DNA of 64,000 nucleotides from Parafrankia irregularis (GTDB lineage Bacteria > Actinomycetota > Actinomycetes > Frankiales > Frankiaceae): positions 1 to 64,000 of the forward strand of contig NZ_FAOZ01000021.1 in the NCBI RefSeq assembly GCF_001536285.1, given 5' to 3'. The position numbers and the translations under genes were made by a program. Every line of letters begins with the position of its first letter. Position 1 is the stretch's first letter. Shown here piece by piece: positions 16,482 to 25,046 of this stretch. A model generated the notes under the pieces. That model worked only from the letters and a program-made list of their open reading frames with translations, was not told the DNA's origin and ran no database searches.

Positions 16482-17680
16482 CGCGGTTCCGTGCCGAGGG
16501 GCCGGCCGGTGTGGTCCGTGCCTCCGGCGAACCCGGGCACGTCGCCGGTGCCGGCATCCACGGCGCTGTCGGCATCCACGGCGCTGTCGGCGACACCGGC
16601 CGCACCGGTACCGGCACCCACGGCGCCGTCGGCGCTGTCGGCGGCAGCGGCCTCGGCCCCGGCGGCGCCGCGGCCGGTGCCCCGCAGGATGACGTCCACC
16701 GCCTCGTCGACGTCGTCGGTGAGGGTCACCAGGTCGAGGTCGCCGGGCTTGATCCGGGCGGCCCCGAGCACCGTCGAGCGCAGCCAGTCCAGCAGGCCGG
16801 CCCAGTAGCCGGTGCCCATCAGCACAATCGGGAAGCCGGTGACCTTTCCGGTCTGCAGCAGGGTCAGTGCCTCGAAGAGCTCGTCCAGCGTGCCGAAGCC
16901 GCCGGGCAGGATGACGAAGGCCTCGGCGTACTTCACGAACATCGTCTTGCGGACGAAGAAGTACCGGAAGCTGACGCCGAGATCGACCCATTCGTTGAGG
17001 CTCTGCTCGTACGGCAGCTCGATACCCAGGCCGATCGACAGCCCGCCGGCCTCCCGGGCCCCCCGGTTGACCGCCTCCATCGCGCCCGGGCCGCCACCGG
17101 TGATCACCGCGTAGCCCGCGTCGGCCAGCGCGGCCCCGAGCCGACGCCCGAGCTCGTATTCGGGCTCGTCCCGGGCCACCCGCGCCGAGCCGAACACGGT
17201 GACTGCCGGCGGCAGGTCCGCCAGCAGGCCGAAGCCCTCGACGAACTCGCTCTGGATGCGCAGGACCCGCCAGGGGTCGCTGTGGACGAACGAAGCGGGG
17301 CTGCGGGTGCCGAGCAGCCGCTGGTCGGTGGTGGACGCCTGCACCTGGTCACCCCGCGCGGTCACCGGCCCGCGGCGCTGCTCCGGCGGCAGCCCGCCAG
17401 CTCGACCCGTTTGCCCGGCTCGTCGAGCGGCTTGGCCGGCTTGCTCGGCTTGGCCCGCTTGGCCGGCTTGCCCGGCTTGGCCCGCTTGCTCGGCTTGGCC
17501 CGCTTGGCCCGGGCCGGTGGGCGCCGGCACCTTGGGGGCATCCCCCGAACGGTCCACACCGGCCCCCTGGTCCGCGCGGTCCCCATCCAGGCCTTCCGCT
17601 GCCACGGAGACCACCGGCGGGGACGTCGATCCGCCGCTCGGCGGATCAGCATTGGCGGAGGAGCTCACATCCCGCACCAT
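16478..17680 (-). CDS. LOG-family (TIGR00730) protein with low-complexity ends
   Basis: The core from about residue 125 to 330 is a LOG-type Rossmann protein (AVTVFGSARVARDEPEYELG, VITGGGPGAMEAVNRGA, VRKTMFVKYAEAFVILPGGFGTLDELFEAL). It is the subtype found next to folP2 in actinobacteria (Rv1205-like). About 110 N-terminal residues include tandem GQAEQAGQA repeats, and the C-terminal 70 residues are Ala/Gly/Asp-rich repeats, so disordered tails flank the enzyme. The ATG at 17680 is a working choice; GTG codons just downstream are alternatives. It is co-translated with the second LOG gene. Confidence 0.9.
   Translation of the reverse strand: MVRDVSSSANADPPSGGSTSPPVVSVAAEGLDGDRADQGAGVDRSGDAPKVPAPTGPGQAGQAEQAGQAGQAGQAGQAEQAGQAARRAGQTGRAGGLPPEQRRGPVTARGDQVQASTTDQRLLGTRSPASFVHSDPWRVLRIQSEFVEGFGLLADLPPAVTVFGSARVARDEPEYELGRRLGAALADAGYAVITGGGPGAMEAVNRGAREAGGLSIGLGIELPYEQSLNEWVDLGVSFRYFFVRKTMFVKYAEAFVILPGGFGTLDELFEALTLLQTGKVTGFPIVLMGTGYWAGLLDWLRSTVLGAARIKPGDLDLVTLTDDVDEAVDVILRGTGRGAAGAEAAAADSADGAVGAGTGAAGVADSAVDADSAVDAGTGDVPGFAGGTDHTGRPLGTEPR
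17405..17515. repeat. 9/18-bp minisatellite in the LOG gene N-terminus
   Basis: Tandem GGCTTGGCC/GGCTTGCTC/GGCTTGCCC 9-bp units alternate and encode Gln-Ala-Gly and Glu-Gln-Ala runs on the minus strand. Confidence 0.85.
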
Positions 17681-17886
17681 ACGCACGCCCGGCGGATGCC
17701 TGGAAATCCCGCCAGCACCGCTGTCCGCCCGCGCGACCGGTTGACGCCTCTCCCGGCACCGCCGCGTCCCAGCGCAGGCGGGCAGGCCGGCAAACGGGCC
17801 CCGCGCCGGCCATCAGGCGCGGGCGGTGGCGGCTGCCTCGGCGACGACGGTCGGGCCCTCGCGCAACCAGGAGTCATCGGGGAGCA

Positions 17887-18075
17887 GGGCGGAAATCTGA
17901 GGATTTCGGTGGTTCCAGCGACCAGAAGCCTCAGGTCTTTCTCGGCAGCACCGGCGGCCCGAGGTCACCGCTCGAAGATCGGAGGATTTCGGTCGTTCCA
18001 ACAGCCAAAATCCTCAGGTCTTCCTCGGCAGCACCGGCTTCCTCGGCAGCACCGGCTTCCTCGGCAGCACCGGCG
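17887..18075. repeat. Diverged tandem pair of the palindromic repeat plus 18-bp minisatellite
   Basis: Two imperfect palindromes lie here, centred at 17915-17916 and 17998-17999. The second has 24-bp arms (17974-17997 and 18000-18023) with about five mismatches and contains GGATTTCGGTCGTT-CC. Each is followed by the same CAGGTCTT-CTCGGCAGCACCGG flank, the second going into three or four copies of an 18-bp unit CTTCCTCGGCAGCACCGG. The core matches the three other palindromic copies in this window. It lies 76 bp downstream of the dapE stop. Confidence 0.75.
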
Positions 18076-18098
18076 GTAGCGGCGCACTGGCAGGCCGG

Positions 18099-19208
18099 CT
18101 AGCTCAGCAGGTAGGACCGCAGCACGCGCTCCGCTTCGTCGATCAACGCCAGCTCGACGTACTCGTCCCGGGTGTGTGCCAGGTTCGGGTCGCCCGGGCC
18201 GTAGTTCAGCGCCGGGATGCCCAGCTCGGCGAACCGCGCCACGTCCGTCCACCCGAACTTGGCGGCCGGGGTACGGGCCGTCGCCGCGACGAACGCGGCC
18301 GCCGCCGGTGCGGACAGCCCCGGCAAGGCCCCGCGGGCGCTGTCCTCGACGGACAGCTCGAATCCGTCCAGGACCTGGGCGACATGGTCGAGAGCGGCCG
18401 GGACGTCCCGGTCGGGAGCGAAGCGGAAGTTGACGGTGACCCGGCACTCGTCCGGGATCACGTTGCCCGCCACGCCACCGTCGATCCGCACCGCGGACAG
18501 GCCTTCCCGGTAGGTGCAGCCGTCCAGGGTGACGGAGCGGGGCTGGTAGGCGGCAAGCCGGGTCAGCAGCTCCCCGGCGCGGTGGATCGCGTTGTCGCCG
18601 AGCCAGGAACGAGCCGAGTGGGCACGGCGGCCACGGGTCGTCGCCACGACGCGCACCGTTCCCTGGCAGCCGGCCTCGATCTCGCCGCCGGTGGGCTCCA
18701 TCAGGATCGCCAGGTCGGCCTGCAGCCAGTCGCGATGCCCGGAGGTGATCCGTCGCAGCCCGTTACGATCGGCGGCGACCTCCTCGTTGTCGTAGAACAC
18801 CCAGGTCACGTCGTGCCGGGTCGCCGCGCCCTCGCCGGCGGCCGCGGCGAGGCGCAGCATGACGGCGACCCCGGCCTTCATGTCGGACGTCCCGCAGCCG
18901 TACAGGCGGGTGCCGTCGAGACGGGACGGCAGGTTCGCCGCGACGGGGACGGTGTCGAGGTGCCCGGCGAGCAGGACCCGCGACGGCAGGCCCCGGTTGG
19001 TGCGTGCCAGCACCGCGTCGCCGTCCCGGAGAACCTCCAGACCACCGGCAGCACCGGCACCACCGGCACCGCTGCCGTCATCGCCGCCCGCCGCGCGCAG
19101 TGCCTTCTCGACGGCGGTCGCCAGGGTGGCCTCGTCACCGCTGACCGACGGCACGTCCACCAGGGCACGGGTCAGGTCGCCCGCCGAAAGCGCCAGGTCA
19201 AGCTCCAT
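18099..19208 (-). CDS. dapE: Succinyl-diaminopimelate desuccinylase
   Basis: An M20-family dinuclear zinc hydrolase converting N-succinyl-LL-diaminopimelate to LL-diaminopimelate and succinate, for lysine and peptidoglycan. In the 369-aa protein the metal motifs are [10 protein letters not shown] (His, Asp), [11 protein letters not shown], the catalytic base region [14 protein letters not shown] and [15 protein letters not shown]. The dimerisation lid is [19 protein letters not shown]. The ATG at 19208 precedes the conserved start [20 protein letters not shown]; extension to 19268 adds only a Pro/Gly stretch. It is the first of three dap genes on this strand. Confidence 0.95.
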   Translation of the reverse strand: MELDLALSAGDLTRALVDVPSVSGDEATLATAVEKALRAAGGDDGSGAGGAGAAGGLEVLRDGDAVLARTNRGLPSRVLLAGHLDTVPVAANLPSRLDGTRLYGCGTSDMKAGVAVMLRLAAAAGEGAATRHDVTWVFYDNEEVAADRNGLRRITSGHRDWLQADLAILMEPTGGEIEAGCQGTVRVVATTRGRRAHSARSWLGDNAIHRAGELLTRLAAYQPRSVTLDGCTYREGLSAVRIDGGVAGNVIPDECRVTVNFRFAPDRDVPAALDHVAQVLDGFELSVEDSARGALPGLSAPAAAAFVAATARTPAAKFGWTDVARFAELGIPALNYGPGDPNLAHTRDEYVELALIDEAERVLRSYLLS

Positions 19209-19379
19209 GTCGACCGACCCTAGTGGCCGCGGCCCCGGGATGGCGCCCGGGGCACCACCGACGTCCATGCACCACCCGCATCAGGGCACGCACCACCCGC
19301 ACCAGGGCGGCGCGAGGCCCGGGGCCCCGGCGCGGCGCGGCGCGCGAGACCCAGGCCACCGGCGCGGCGGCCGGTCAGG

Positions 19380-20225
19380 TTACGAGGCCACCCCGTGCTC
19401 CCGCAGGATGTCGTTCAGGGCGAGCTTGTCGTGGATCTCGCCTTCGTCCAGGGTTCGCAGGACGAGGATGCACGGCATGGCGAAGTCCCCGGCCGGGAAC
19501 GAGCGGACCCGGCTGGAGCCGACCGCCACCGCACGCTCGGGGACCTCCCCGCGCGGGTACTCCTCGCCGGTGACCGCGTCGAAGACATGCGTGGAGGCGG
19601 TGAGGATCGCGCCCGCGCCGAGCTTCGCCCCGCGCCGTACCCGCGCGCCCTCGACCACCATGCAGCGGCTGCCGACGAAGGCGTCGTCCTCGACCACCAC
19701 CGGCACGGCGCTCGGCGGCTCCAGCACGCCACCGAGGCCCACCCCGCCGGAAAGGTGCACGTTGCGCCCGACCTGGGCGCAGGAGCCGACGGTCGCCCAG
19801 GTGTCGACGAGGGTGCCCGCGCCGACGTAGCCGCCGATGTTGGTGTAGCTCGGCATCAGCACGGCGCCCGGCTCCACGTGCGCACCCCACCGCACGATCG
19901 CGCCCGGGACCACCCGGACGCCGTCGAACCTGGTCTTCAGCGGCACGCGGTCGTGGAACCGGAAGTCGCCGGCGGCGGACTCGACCATCGGCAGGACCTT
20001 GAAGGACAGCAGGATCGCGCGCTTGGCCCGCTCGTCGACGACGACCGCGCCGTCCGCGGCCACCTGGGCGACCCGGGCCTCACCTGCGTCGATGGCGTCG
20101 ACCGCGCCGACGATGGTCTTCCTGGCCTGGGTGTCGTCCGGGGTCAGCTCGCCGCGGCGCTCCCACAGGTCGTCGATGGCCCGGTCAAGCGGGGATTCGA
20201 ACGTCGTCTCACTCACGCTGGTCAC
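19380..20225 (-). CDS. dapD: Tetrahydrodipicolinate N-succinyltransferase (E. coli-like DapD type)
   Basis: This enzyme succinylates tetrahydrodipicolinate in the succinylase branch of lysine synthesis. The 281-aa sequence has the N-terminal helical domain (LDRAIDDLWERRGELTPDDT) and a left-handed beta-helix with VLMPSYTNIGGYVGAGTLVD, TWATVGSCAQVGRNVHLSGG and GLGGVLEP. These are near-identical in pattern to proteobacterial DapD. The mycobacterial enzyme is, as I recall, a distinct longer type of about 317 aa, so this subtype is notable here. The start is an ATG at 20225, 170 bp upstream of dapE. Confidence 0.94.
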   Translation of the reverse strand: MTSVSETTFESPLDRAIDDLWERRGELTPDDTQARKTIVGAVDAIDAGEARVAQVAADGAVVVDERAKRAILLSFKVLPMVESAAGDFRFHDRVPLKTRFDGVRVVPGAIVRWGAHVEPGAVLMPSYTNIGGYVGAGTLVDTWATVGSCAQVGRNVHLSGGVGLGGVLEPPSAVPVVVEDDAFVGSRCMVVEGARVRRGAKLGAGAILTASTHVFDAVTGEEYPRGEVPERAVAVGSSRVRSFPAGDFAMPCILVLRTLDEGEIHDKLALNDILREHGVAS

Positions 20226-20320
20226 CCCTCAGACCCTACGGTCCGCCCGATGACCGGCGCTCGGAAGCGTCGGCGCCGGTCAGGCTCGCCGACCAGCCAG
20301 CGGACCAGCTGGCAGACCGG

Positions 20321-22117
20321 TCAGCGGATGTCCGGCTCCGCTCGCCAGCCCCGGGACCCGTTGTGCTCGGCGGGGTCACCGCCGGCACGGCCCGGCGCGG
20401 CCCGCTCGTCCGCCGGATCCGTCGGGTACGGCCGCGGGATGGCGGTCTGGCCGGTCTGGTATGGCGGCATCGACGGCATCGGCGACTGGCCGGACAGGTG
20501 ATCCGGAACCGGCAGCTGCCCGGTCGCGTACGGCGGCAGTGGCGTCTGCCCGGTCACGTACGGCGGGACGGACGGTTGCCCCGCGTAGGGCAGCGGCGTC
20601 TGGCCGGTCTCGTACGGCGGAAGTGGCAGCTGCCCCGTCGGGTATGGCGAGGCGGACGCGGGCACGGGCCCGGCGCCGTAGACCGGCGCGCCGCCCGGAC
20701 CGGTGTGCCCGGGTTGGTGCCCGCCGCGTGTGCTTTCGGGGTAGGGCCCACCGCCGGCTGGCTGGGCCCCGTGCGGGTCCCGCCCGTCCCGGTATTCGTT
20801 CACGCCGGGCGGCCGGCCGCCGGCATCGGGCTGACCCGCCCGGTAGCGCTCGAACGCGCCCACCGGACCGGGGCCTGGGCGTGCCGCCTCGCTCGCGCCA
20901 TAACCTTCCGGACGAACCTGGTAGCCACCGGTCACCGGGGCGGCCGGCGGAGCCCAGCCGGAGCCCGCGCCATGCTGCCCGCCCTGGCCACCCGCACCGC
21001 CGTAGCCGCCCGCACCGCCGTAGCCACCCGAAGCGGCCGGACCGCCCACCGACGGCAGCATCGTCATGCGCTCGGGAACGGTGGCGATCTGCGCGTCCGG
21101 TGCGGTGAGCGCGACGCGGACATGACGCCGGCCCGACTCGCCGTAGAAGCTGCCCGGAGCCACCAGGATGCCCACGCTCGACAGGGCGTCCAGCGTGGCC
21201 CAGCAGTCCTCGCCGCGGGTCGCCCACAGGTACAGGCCGGCCTCGCTGTGCTCGATCGTGAAACCGGCGACGGCCAGCGCGGCCGCCAGCACCGCCCGCC
21301 GGTTGGCGTACCGGGCCCGCTGGTCGGCCACGTGCATGTCGTCGGCGAGCGCGGCCGTGGTCGCGGCCTGGACCGGCGCCGGCATCATCATGCCGGCGTG
21401 CTTGCGGAGCTGGAGCAGCCCGCGCACAAGCTCCGGATCGCCGGCGACGAACCCCGTCCGGTAACCGGCGAGGTTCGAACGTTTGGACAGTGAGTGCACG
21501 GCCAGCAGACCCTCGTGGGATCCGCCGCACACGTCGGGGTGGAGCACGGAGATCGGCCGGGCTTCCCAGCCGAGCTCGATGTAGCACTCGTCGCTGGCCA
21601 CGATCACACCGCGCTCACGCGCCCAGTTGACGACCGCGCGCATCTCGTCCACCGACAGGACGCGCCCCGTCGGGTTCCCGGGCGAGTTCAGCCAGACCAG
21701 GGTGACGCCCTCGGCGGGCCCCAGCACCGGCTCGCAGCGGGCCAGCAGGGCACCGACCTCATAGGTCGGATACGCGGGGGTGGGGACCCAGACGCGGTCC
21801 CCGGGTTCCAGACCAAGCTGGGAGGGAAGCTGGGCGACCAGCTCCTTCGTGCCGAGCACCGGCAGCACCGCCGATGGCTCGACAACCACGCCGAGGCGAC
21901 GGGCCAGCCAGCCGGCCGCCGCCTCCACCAGTTCCGGCGTCCCCGCGGTCAGCGGGTAGCCGGGAGCGTCCGCGGCAGCCGCGAGCGCATGCTGCACGAC
22001 CTGTGGCGTCGCGTCCACCGGCGTACCGACGGACAGATCCACCAGGCCGTACGGGTGAGACCGCGCCTTCTCCTTGAACGAGACCAGCTGGTCCCACGGA
22101 AAGTCGGGCAGCCGCAC
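20321..22117 (-). CDS. dapC: Succinyldiaminopimelate aminotransferase DapC with long disordered C-terminal tail
   Basis: A fold-type I PLP aminotransferase. In the 598-aa product the catalytic domain spans about residues 1-365 with GTPVDATP, the NSPGNPTGR motif, SDECYIELGW and the PLP lysine in SLSKRSNLAGYR (K212). Genomic linkage to dapE, dapD and fdxC supports the DapC assignment. Residues 370-598 are a Gly/Pro/Tyr/Gln-rich tail with GGYGGAGGYGGAGG and repeated TGQTPLPPY-like units, which normal DapC lacks. The GTG start at 22117 opens with MRLPDFPWDQL, typical of the family. It follows the ferredoxin gene closely, in the same direction. Confidence 0.92.
   Translation of the reverse strand: MRLPDFPWDQLVSFKEKARSHPYGLVDLSVGTPVDATPQVVQHALAAAADAPGYPLTAGTPELVEAAAGWLARRLGVVVEPSAVLPVLGTKELVAQLPSQLGLEPGDRVWVPTPAYPTYEVGALLARCEPVLGPAEGVTLVWLNSPGNPTGRVLSVDEMRAVVNWARERGVIVASDECYIELGWEARPISVLHPDVCGGSHEGLLAVHSLSKRSNLAGYRTGFVAGDPELVRGLLQLRKHAGMMMPAPVQAATTAALADDMHVADQRARYANRRAVLAAALAVAGFTIEHSEAGLYLWATRGEDCWATLDALSSVGILVAPGSFYGESGRRHVRVALTAPDAQIATVPERMTMLPSVGGPAASGGYGGAGGYGGAGGQGGQHGAGSGWAPPAAPVTGGYQVRPEGYGASEAARPGPGPVGAFERYRAGQPDAGGRPPGVNEYRDGRDPHGAQPAGGGPYPESTRGGHQPGHTGPGGAPVYGAGPVPASASPYPTGQLPLPPYETGQTPLPYAGQPSVPPYVTGQTPLPPYATGQLPVPDHLSGQSPMPSMPPYQTGQTAIPRPYPTDPADERAAPGRAGGDPAEHNGSRGWRAEPDIR
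20400..21045. repeat. Degenerate tandem repeats encoding the DapC tail
   Basis: Units of about 30-36 bp encoding TGQ-x-PLPPY motifs recur seven or eight times (20430-20650), and an 18-bp GGYGGA-encoding repeat lies at 20985-21035. Confidence 0.75.
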
Positions 22118-22176
22118 CCGAGACCGCCCCGGCGATCGAATCGTCCGGGGCGGTCCAGCCGACTCCCCCGGACCGG

Positions 22177-22500
22177 TCAGGACTCGCCCTGAGGGGCCAG
22201 GGCCGCGACCGCGGGCGGGTCGAAGTCAAGGGCGCCGACCTTCGAGGCGCCGCCCGGCGAGCCGAGCTCCTCGAAGAACGTCGCGTTGTTGTCGGCGTAG
22301 ATCTTCCACTGCTCGGGGACATCGTCCTCGTAGTAGATGGCCTCCACCGGGCAGACCGGCTCACACGCACCACAGTCGACGCACTCGTCAGGCTGGATGT
22401 AGAGCATCCGTCCGCCTTCGTAGATGCAGTCGACCGGGCACTCCTCGATGCAGGCCCTGTCCTTCACATCAACACAGGGCTCCGCGATGACGTAGGTCAC
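22177..22500 (-). CDS. fdxC: Seven-iron ferredoxin (FdxC/FdxA type)
   Basis: A small electron carrier of 107 aa. Cysteines at positions 9, 17, 21 and 25 ([18 protein letters not shown]) and 40, 43, 46 and 50 ([13 protein letters not shown]) are arranged as in 7Fe ferredoxins with one [3Fe-4S] and one [4Fe-4S] cluster. [14 protein letters not shown] follows, as in actinobacterial FdxA/FdxC. The GTG start at 22500 is supported by GAGGAGGA upstream and the usual TYVIAEPC opening. It lies just upstream of dapC on the same strand and is probably co-transcribed with it. Confidence 0.95.
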   Translation of the reverse strand: MTYVIAEPCVDVKDRACIEECPVDCIYEGGRMLYIQPDECVDCGACEPVCPVEAIYYEDDVPEQWKIYADNNATFFEELGSPGGASKVGALDFDPPAVAALAPQGES

Positions 22501-22589
22501 CGGACGTTCCTCCTCGAGCTCACGGACGACTGAGTTCCTTAGTATCGACCTGGACCGTTCGGTGTCGACAACAAGGGCGTTCACTGGTC

Positions 22590-22973
22590 GTGTATGTCGT
22601 CCACATCACTCCAGCAGACATCGGCTCACGGGTCGTGATCCGGCGACGAATTCCGGGTCCACTCCCTCTGAGCGATGTTCTGGGCACCCTTGAGTCTTGG
22701 TCGGAAGGCGAGCTTCGCCTCCGTCGCACCGACGGTACGACAGTGAGTGTGCCCGAGGAATCCCTAGTGGCGGCGCGTGTCGTCCCCCCGACACCCCGCC
22801 GGGCCAGTCCGCGATCCCCCGGCCGGGCACCCAGTTCATACCAGCCCGGATCAGACCGCGGCCACATGATCGCAGAAAGCAACAGTCGGATCACAAATGT
22901 GGGTCCGGACGCCGATACCCCAAAGGATGCGACGGACCCTCGGGCCGACTCCGGCGATACTGAAGGACAATGA
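22590..22973 (+). CDS. Stand-alone SH3-like N-terminal domain of a GNAT-type protein
   Basis: The first 70 of 127 residues ([54 protein letters not shown]) look like the beta-barrel domain that precedes the acetyltransferase domain in some actinobacterial GNAT proteins. The C-terminus is polar and low complexity, and no GNAT domain follows in any frame before the next gene. It may be a truncated relic or a functional small protein. The GTG at 22590 lies 90 bp from the divergent ferredoxin start. Confidence 0.6.
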   Translation: MYVVHITPADIGSRVVIRRRIPGPLPLSDVLGTLESWSEGELRLRRTDGTTVSVPEESLVAARVVPPTPRRASPRSPGRAPSSYQPGSDRGHMIAESNSRITNVGPDADTPKDATDPRADSGDTEGQ

Positions 22974-23177
22974 CCGCGACCGGGACGCGTGATACATCGG
23001 GCGGTGTGTCGGCAAGCGGTCGACGGCCAGCAAGCAGTCGACGGCCGGCGAGCGGTTGACGGGTCGGGGCGTACCGCCGCGGCCCGGGCGGGGGCAGACC
23101 GGGCGGGGCGACCCGCCCCCGGGGCGGCCCAGGCAGGATCGGGGCGGACGGCCTGATCCGAACGTGGAGGTCCAGCG

Positions 23178-24080
23178 GTGAGCGACCACAGCAGGCGGAT
23201 GTTCGCCACGGTCGTCCGGCGCGAGCAGGTCGACCTCGCCCTCGCGTGCCATCTGATCGCGGCCGAGGCCGGCCCCGAGACCAACCCGGTCGAGACCTCC
23301 CGGGCGCTCGACGCCCTGGCCGCTGACACGGCCAGGGTGCTGGCGGCCCGCGGATCCACCGCCCGCGGCCACGGCCAGACCAACGCGGACGCCGGCTCCG
23401 AAACGGCGTCGGACGGGGGTGCCGGCACCCTCACCGGCCTGGACCTGCGGGTCGCCGCGGAGGCGCTGCGGGAGTCTCTCGGCGAGCGCGCCGGGTTCGC
23501 CGGCCGCGAGAGCGACTACGAGGACGTCCGCGCCTCGCTCCTGCCCGAGGTGCTGCGCCGGCGCCGCGGCCTGCCGATCCTGCTGTCCGTGGTGTGGATC
23601 GAGGTTGCCCGCCGGATCGGGATCCCCGCCTACGCCGTAGGCCTTCCCGGGCATGTGATCGTCGCTGTCGGCTCACCGAGGGAGCACGTACTCGTCGACC
23701 CGTACGCCGGCGGGGTGATCATGACTGTGCACGACGCGGCGGCCCGGGTGCGGGCGGCCGGAGTCGCCTTCACCCGCGCCCACCTCGCCCCGATGCCCCC
23801 GGCGGACCTGCTGGCCCGCGTGCTGGGCAACATCCGGGTGCTGGCCGCGCGGACCGACGTGCCGCGGACCAGGCTGTGGGCCGTCGAGCTGTCCCTGCTG
23901 CTGCCCCACCACCCGGCCGCGCTGCGCCGCGAACGGGGCGAGCTGCGGGTCCGGCTGGGCGACTTCCTCGGCGGGGCCAGGGATCTCACCAGCTTCGCCG
24001 ACGCGGTGACCGTCGTCGAGCCGGCGGCCTCGGCCGCGGCACGCCAGGCCGCGATCGCCGCCCGCGCCAGGCTCAACTGA
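23178..24080 (+). CDS. SirB1/transglutaminase-like family protein
   Basis: The 300-aa protein matches the transglutaminase-like SirB1 family: SLLPEVLRRRRGLPILLSVV, IEVARRIGIPAYAVGLPGHV and VLVDPYAGG. These are the conserved RxGxPxxLS, GLPGHF/V and DPFxGG blocks. The role of the family is unknown and the usual catalytic Cys is not evident in these blocks. Residues 65-90 hold a Gly/Ala/Asp-rich insertion. The GTG start at 23178 has GGAGG 7 nt upstream. It appears monocistronic. Confidence 0.85.
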   Translation: MSDHSRRMFATVVRREQVDLALACHLIAAEAGPETNPVETSRALDALAADTARVLAARGSTARGHGQTNADAGSETASDGGAGTLTGLDLRVAAEALRESLGERAGFAGRESDYEDVRASLLPEVLRRRRGLPILLSVVWIEVARRIGIPAYAVGLPGHVIVAVGSPREHVLVDPYAGGVIMTVHDAAARVRAAGVAFTRAHLAPMPPADLLARVLGNIRVLAARTDVPRTRLWAVELSLLLPHHPAALRRERGELRVRLGDFLGGARDLTSFADAVTVVEPAASAAARQAAIAARARLN

Positions 24081-24143
24081 GGCCGCGCCTCCCACACGTC
24101 TGCGCCCCGCCACCGCACCTTCGCCCCGCCACCTCTGCGCCCG

Positions 24144-24854
24144 TCAGCCGGGCTCGGGGCCGTCGGTGGACAGGTAGGCACCTTCGTAGAACACGAGCGG
24201 CCGGGCATCGGGCCGCGGCCGGTCAAGCCCGATCACCTCACCGATCACCAGAGTGTGGTCGCCGGCGCGATGCGTCGCGGTGGTGGCGCACTCCAGCACC
24301 GCCAGCGCGCCGTCGAGGAGGGCGACCCCGGTGCGCGGCCCGAACGAGTGCGGCCAGCCGCCGAGCCGGTCATCACCGCGGCCGTCGGGCCGCGGTGGCC
24401 CTCCGGTCCGCGCGAAGTCGCGGGAGGCCTGGCTCATGTCGGCGGCCAGCACCGAGACGCCCCAGACGCCAGCCGCGATGACCGGGTCATGGAAGCGGGC
24501 ATCGCGGCGGATGCTGACGAGGACGAGCAGCGGGTCCAACGAGACCGAGACGAACGAGTTCGCCGTCATCGCCAGATGTCGGCCGTCCAGGACCGTGGTG
24601 AGAACCGTGACGCCGGTGGCGAACCGCCCGACCACCCGGCGGAACTCCTGCGCGTCCGGCCGGTTCCGCAGGCCCGCGAGGATCACGGGGCCGACACCGG
24701 CGGCCGGACCGACACCGGCCGGACCAGGCTGCACCGGACCCGGCTGAACAGCGGCTCGCGGGACAGCCGCTGGCAGGGCGGGGGCCGACGAGGCAGACGC
24801 CGACGGGACAGGCTCGGGCGGGTGCTGGCGCGCTGGGCTTGCCACGGCGGCCAC
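24144..24854 (-). CDS. Flavin reductase-like domain protein
   Basis: An FMN-binding split-barrel protein of the flavin reductase/HpaC family. The core is FRRVVGRFATGVTVLTTVLD, MTANSFVSVSLDPLLVLVSI and FHDPVIAAGVWGVSVLAADM, with the C-terminal DHTLVIGEVIGLDRPRPDAR and VFYEGAY. Such proteins supply reduced flavin to a monooxygenase or are oxidoreductases themselves; no partner lies next door. The N-terminal 65 residues are Pro/Ala-rich. The start at GTG 24854 is one of several options because the conserved domain begins about 75 residues in. Confidence 0.88.
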   Translation of the reverse strand: MAAVASPARQHPPEPVPSASASSAPALPAAVPRAAVQPGPVQPGPAGVGPAAGVGPVILAGLRNRPDAQEFRRVVGRFATGVTVLTTVLDGRHLAMTANSFVSVSLDPLLVLVSIRRDARFHDPVIAAGVWGVSVLAADMSQASRDFARTGGPPRPDGRGDDRLGGWPHSFGPRTGVALLDGALAVLECATTATHRAGDHTLVIGEVIGLDRPRPDARPLVFYEGAYLSTDGPEPG

Positions 24855-25046
24855 GCTACCGCCGCCGCGCCGGCCACACCGCGCCTTCCGGCCCCTGGGG
24901 TGACCATCAGCACTCGCACGCAACGCCACCTGATCAGCCGCGCTACGCCGCGGAACCACCACCAAGCCGGCGGTGACCACGCACAACGCGGCTCTCCGGG
25001 CTTCCCACCCGCCCGGATTCACCCTGGACAGCGCCGGATCGCTCCC

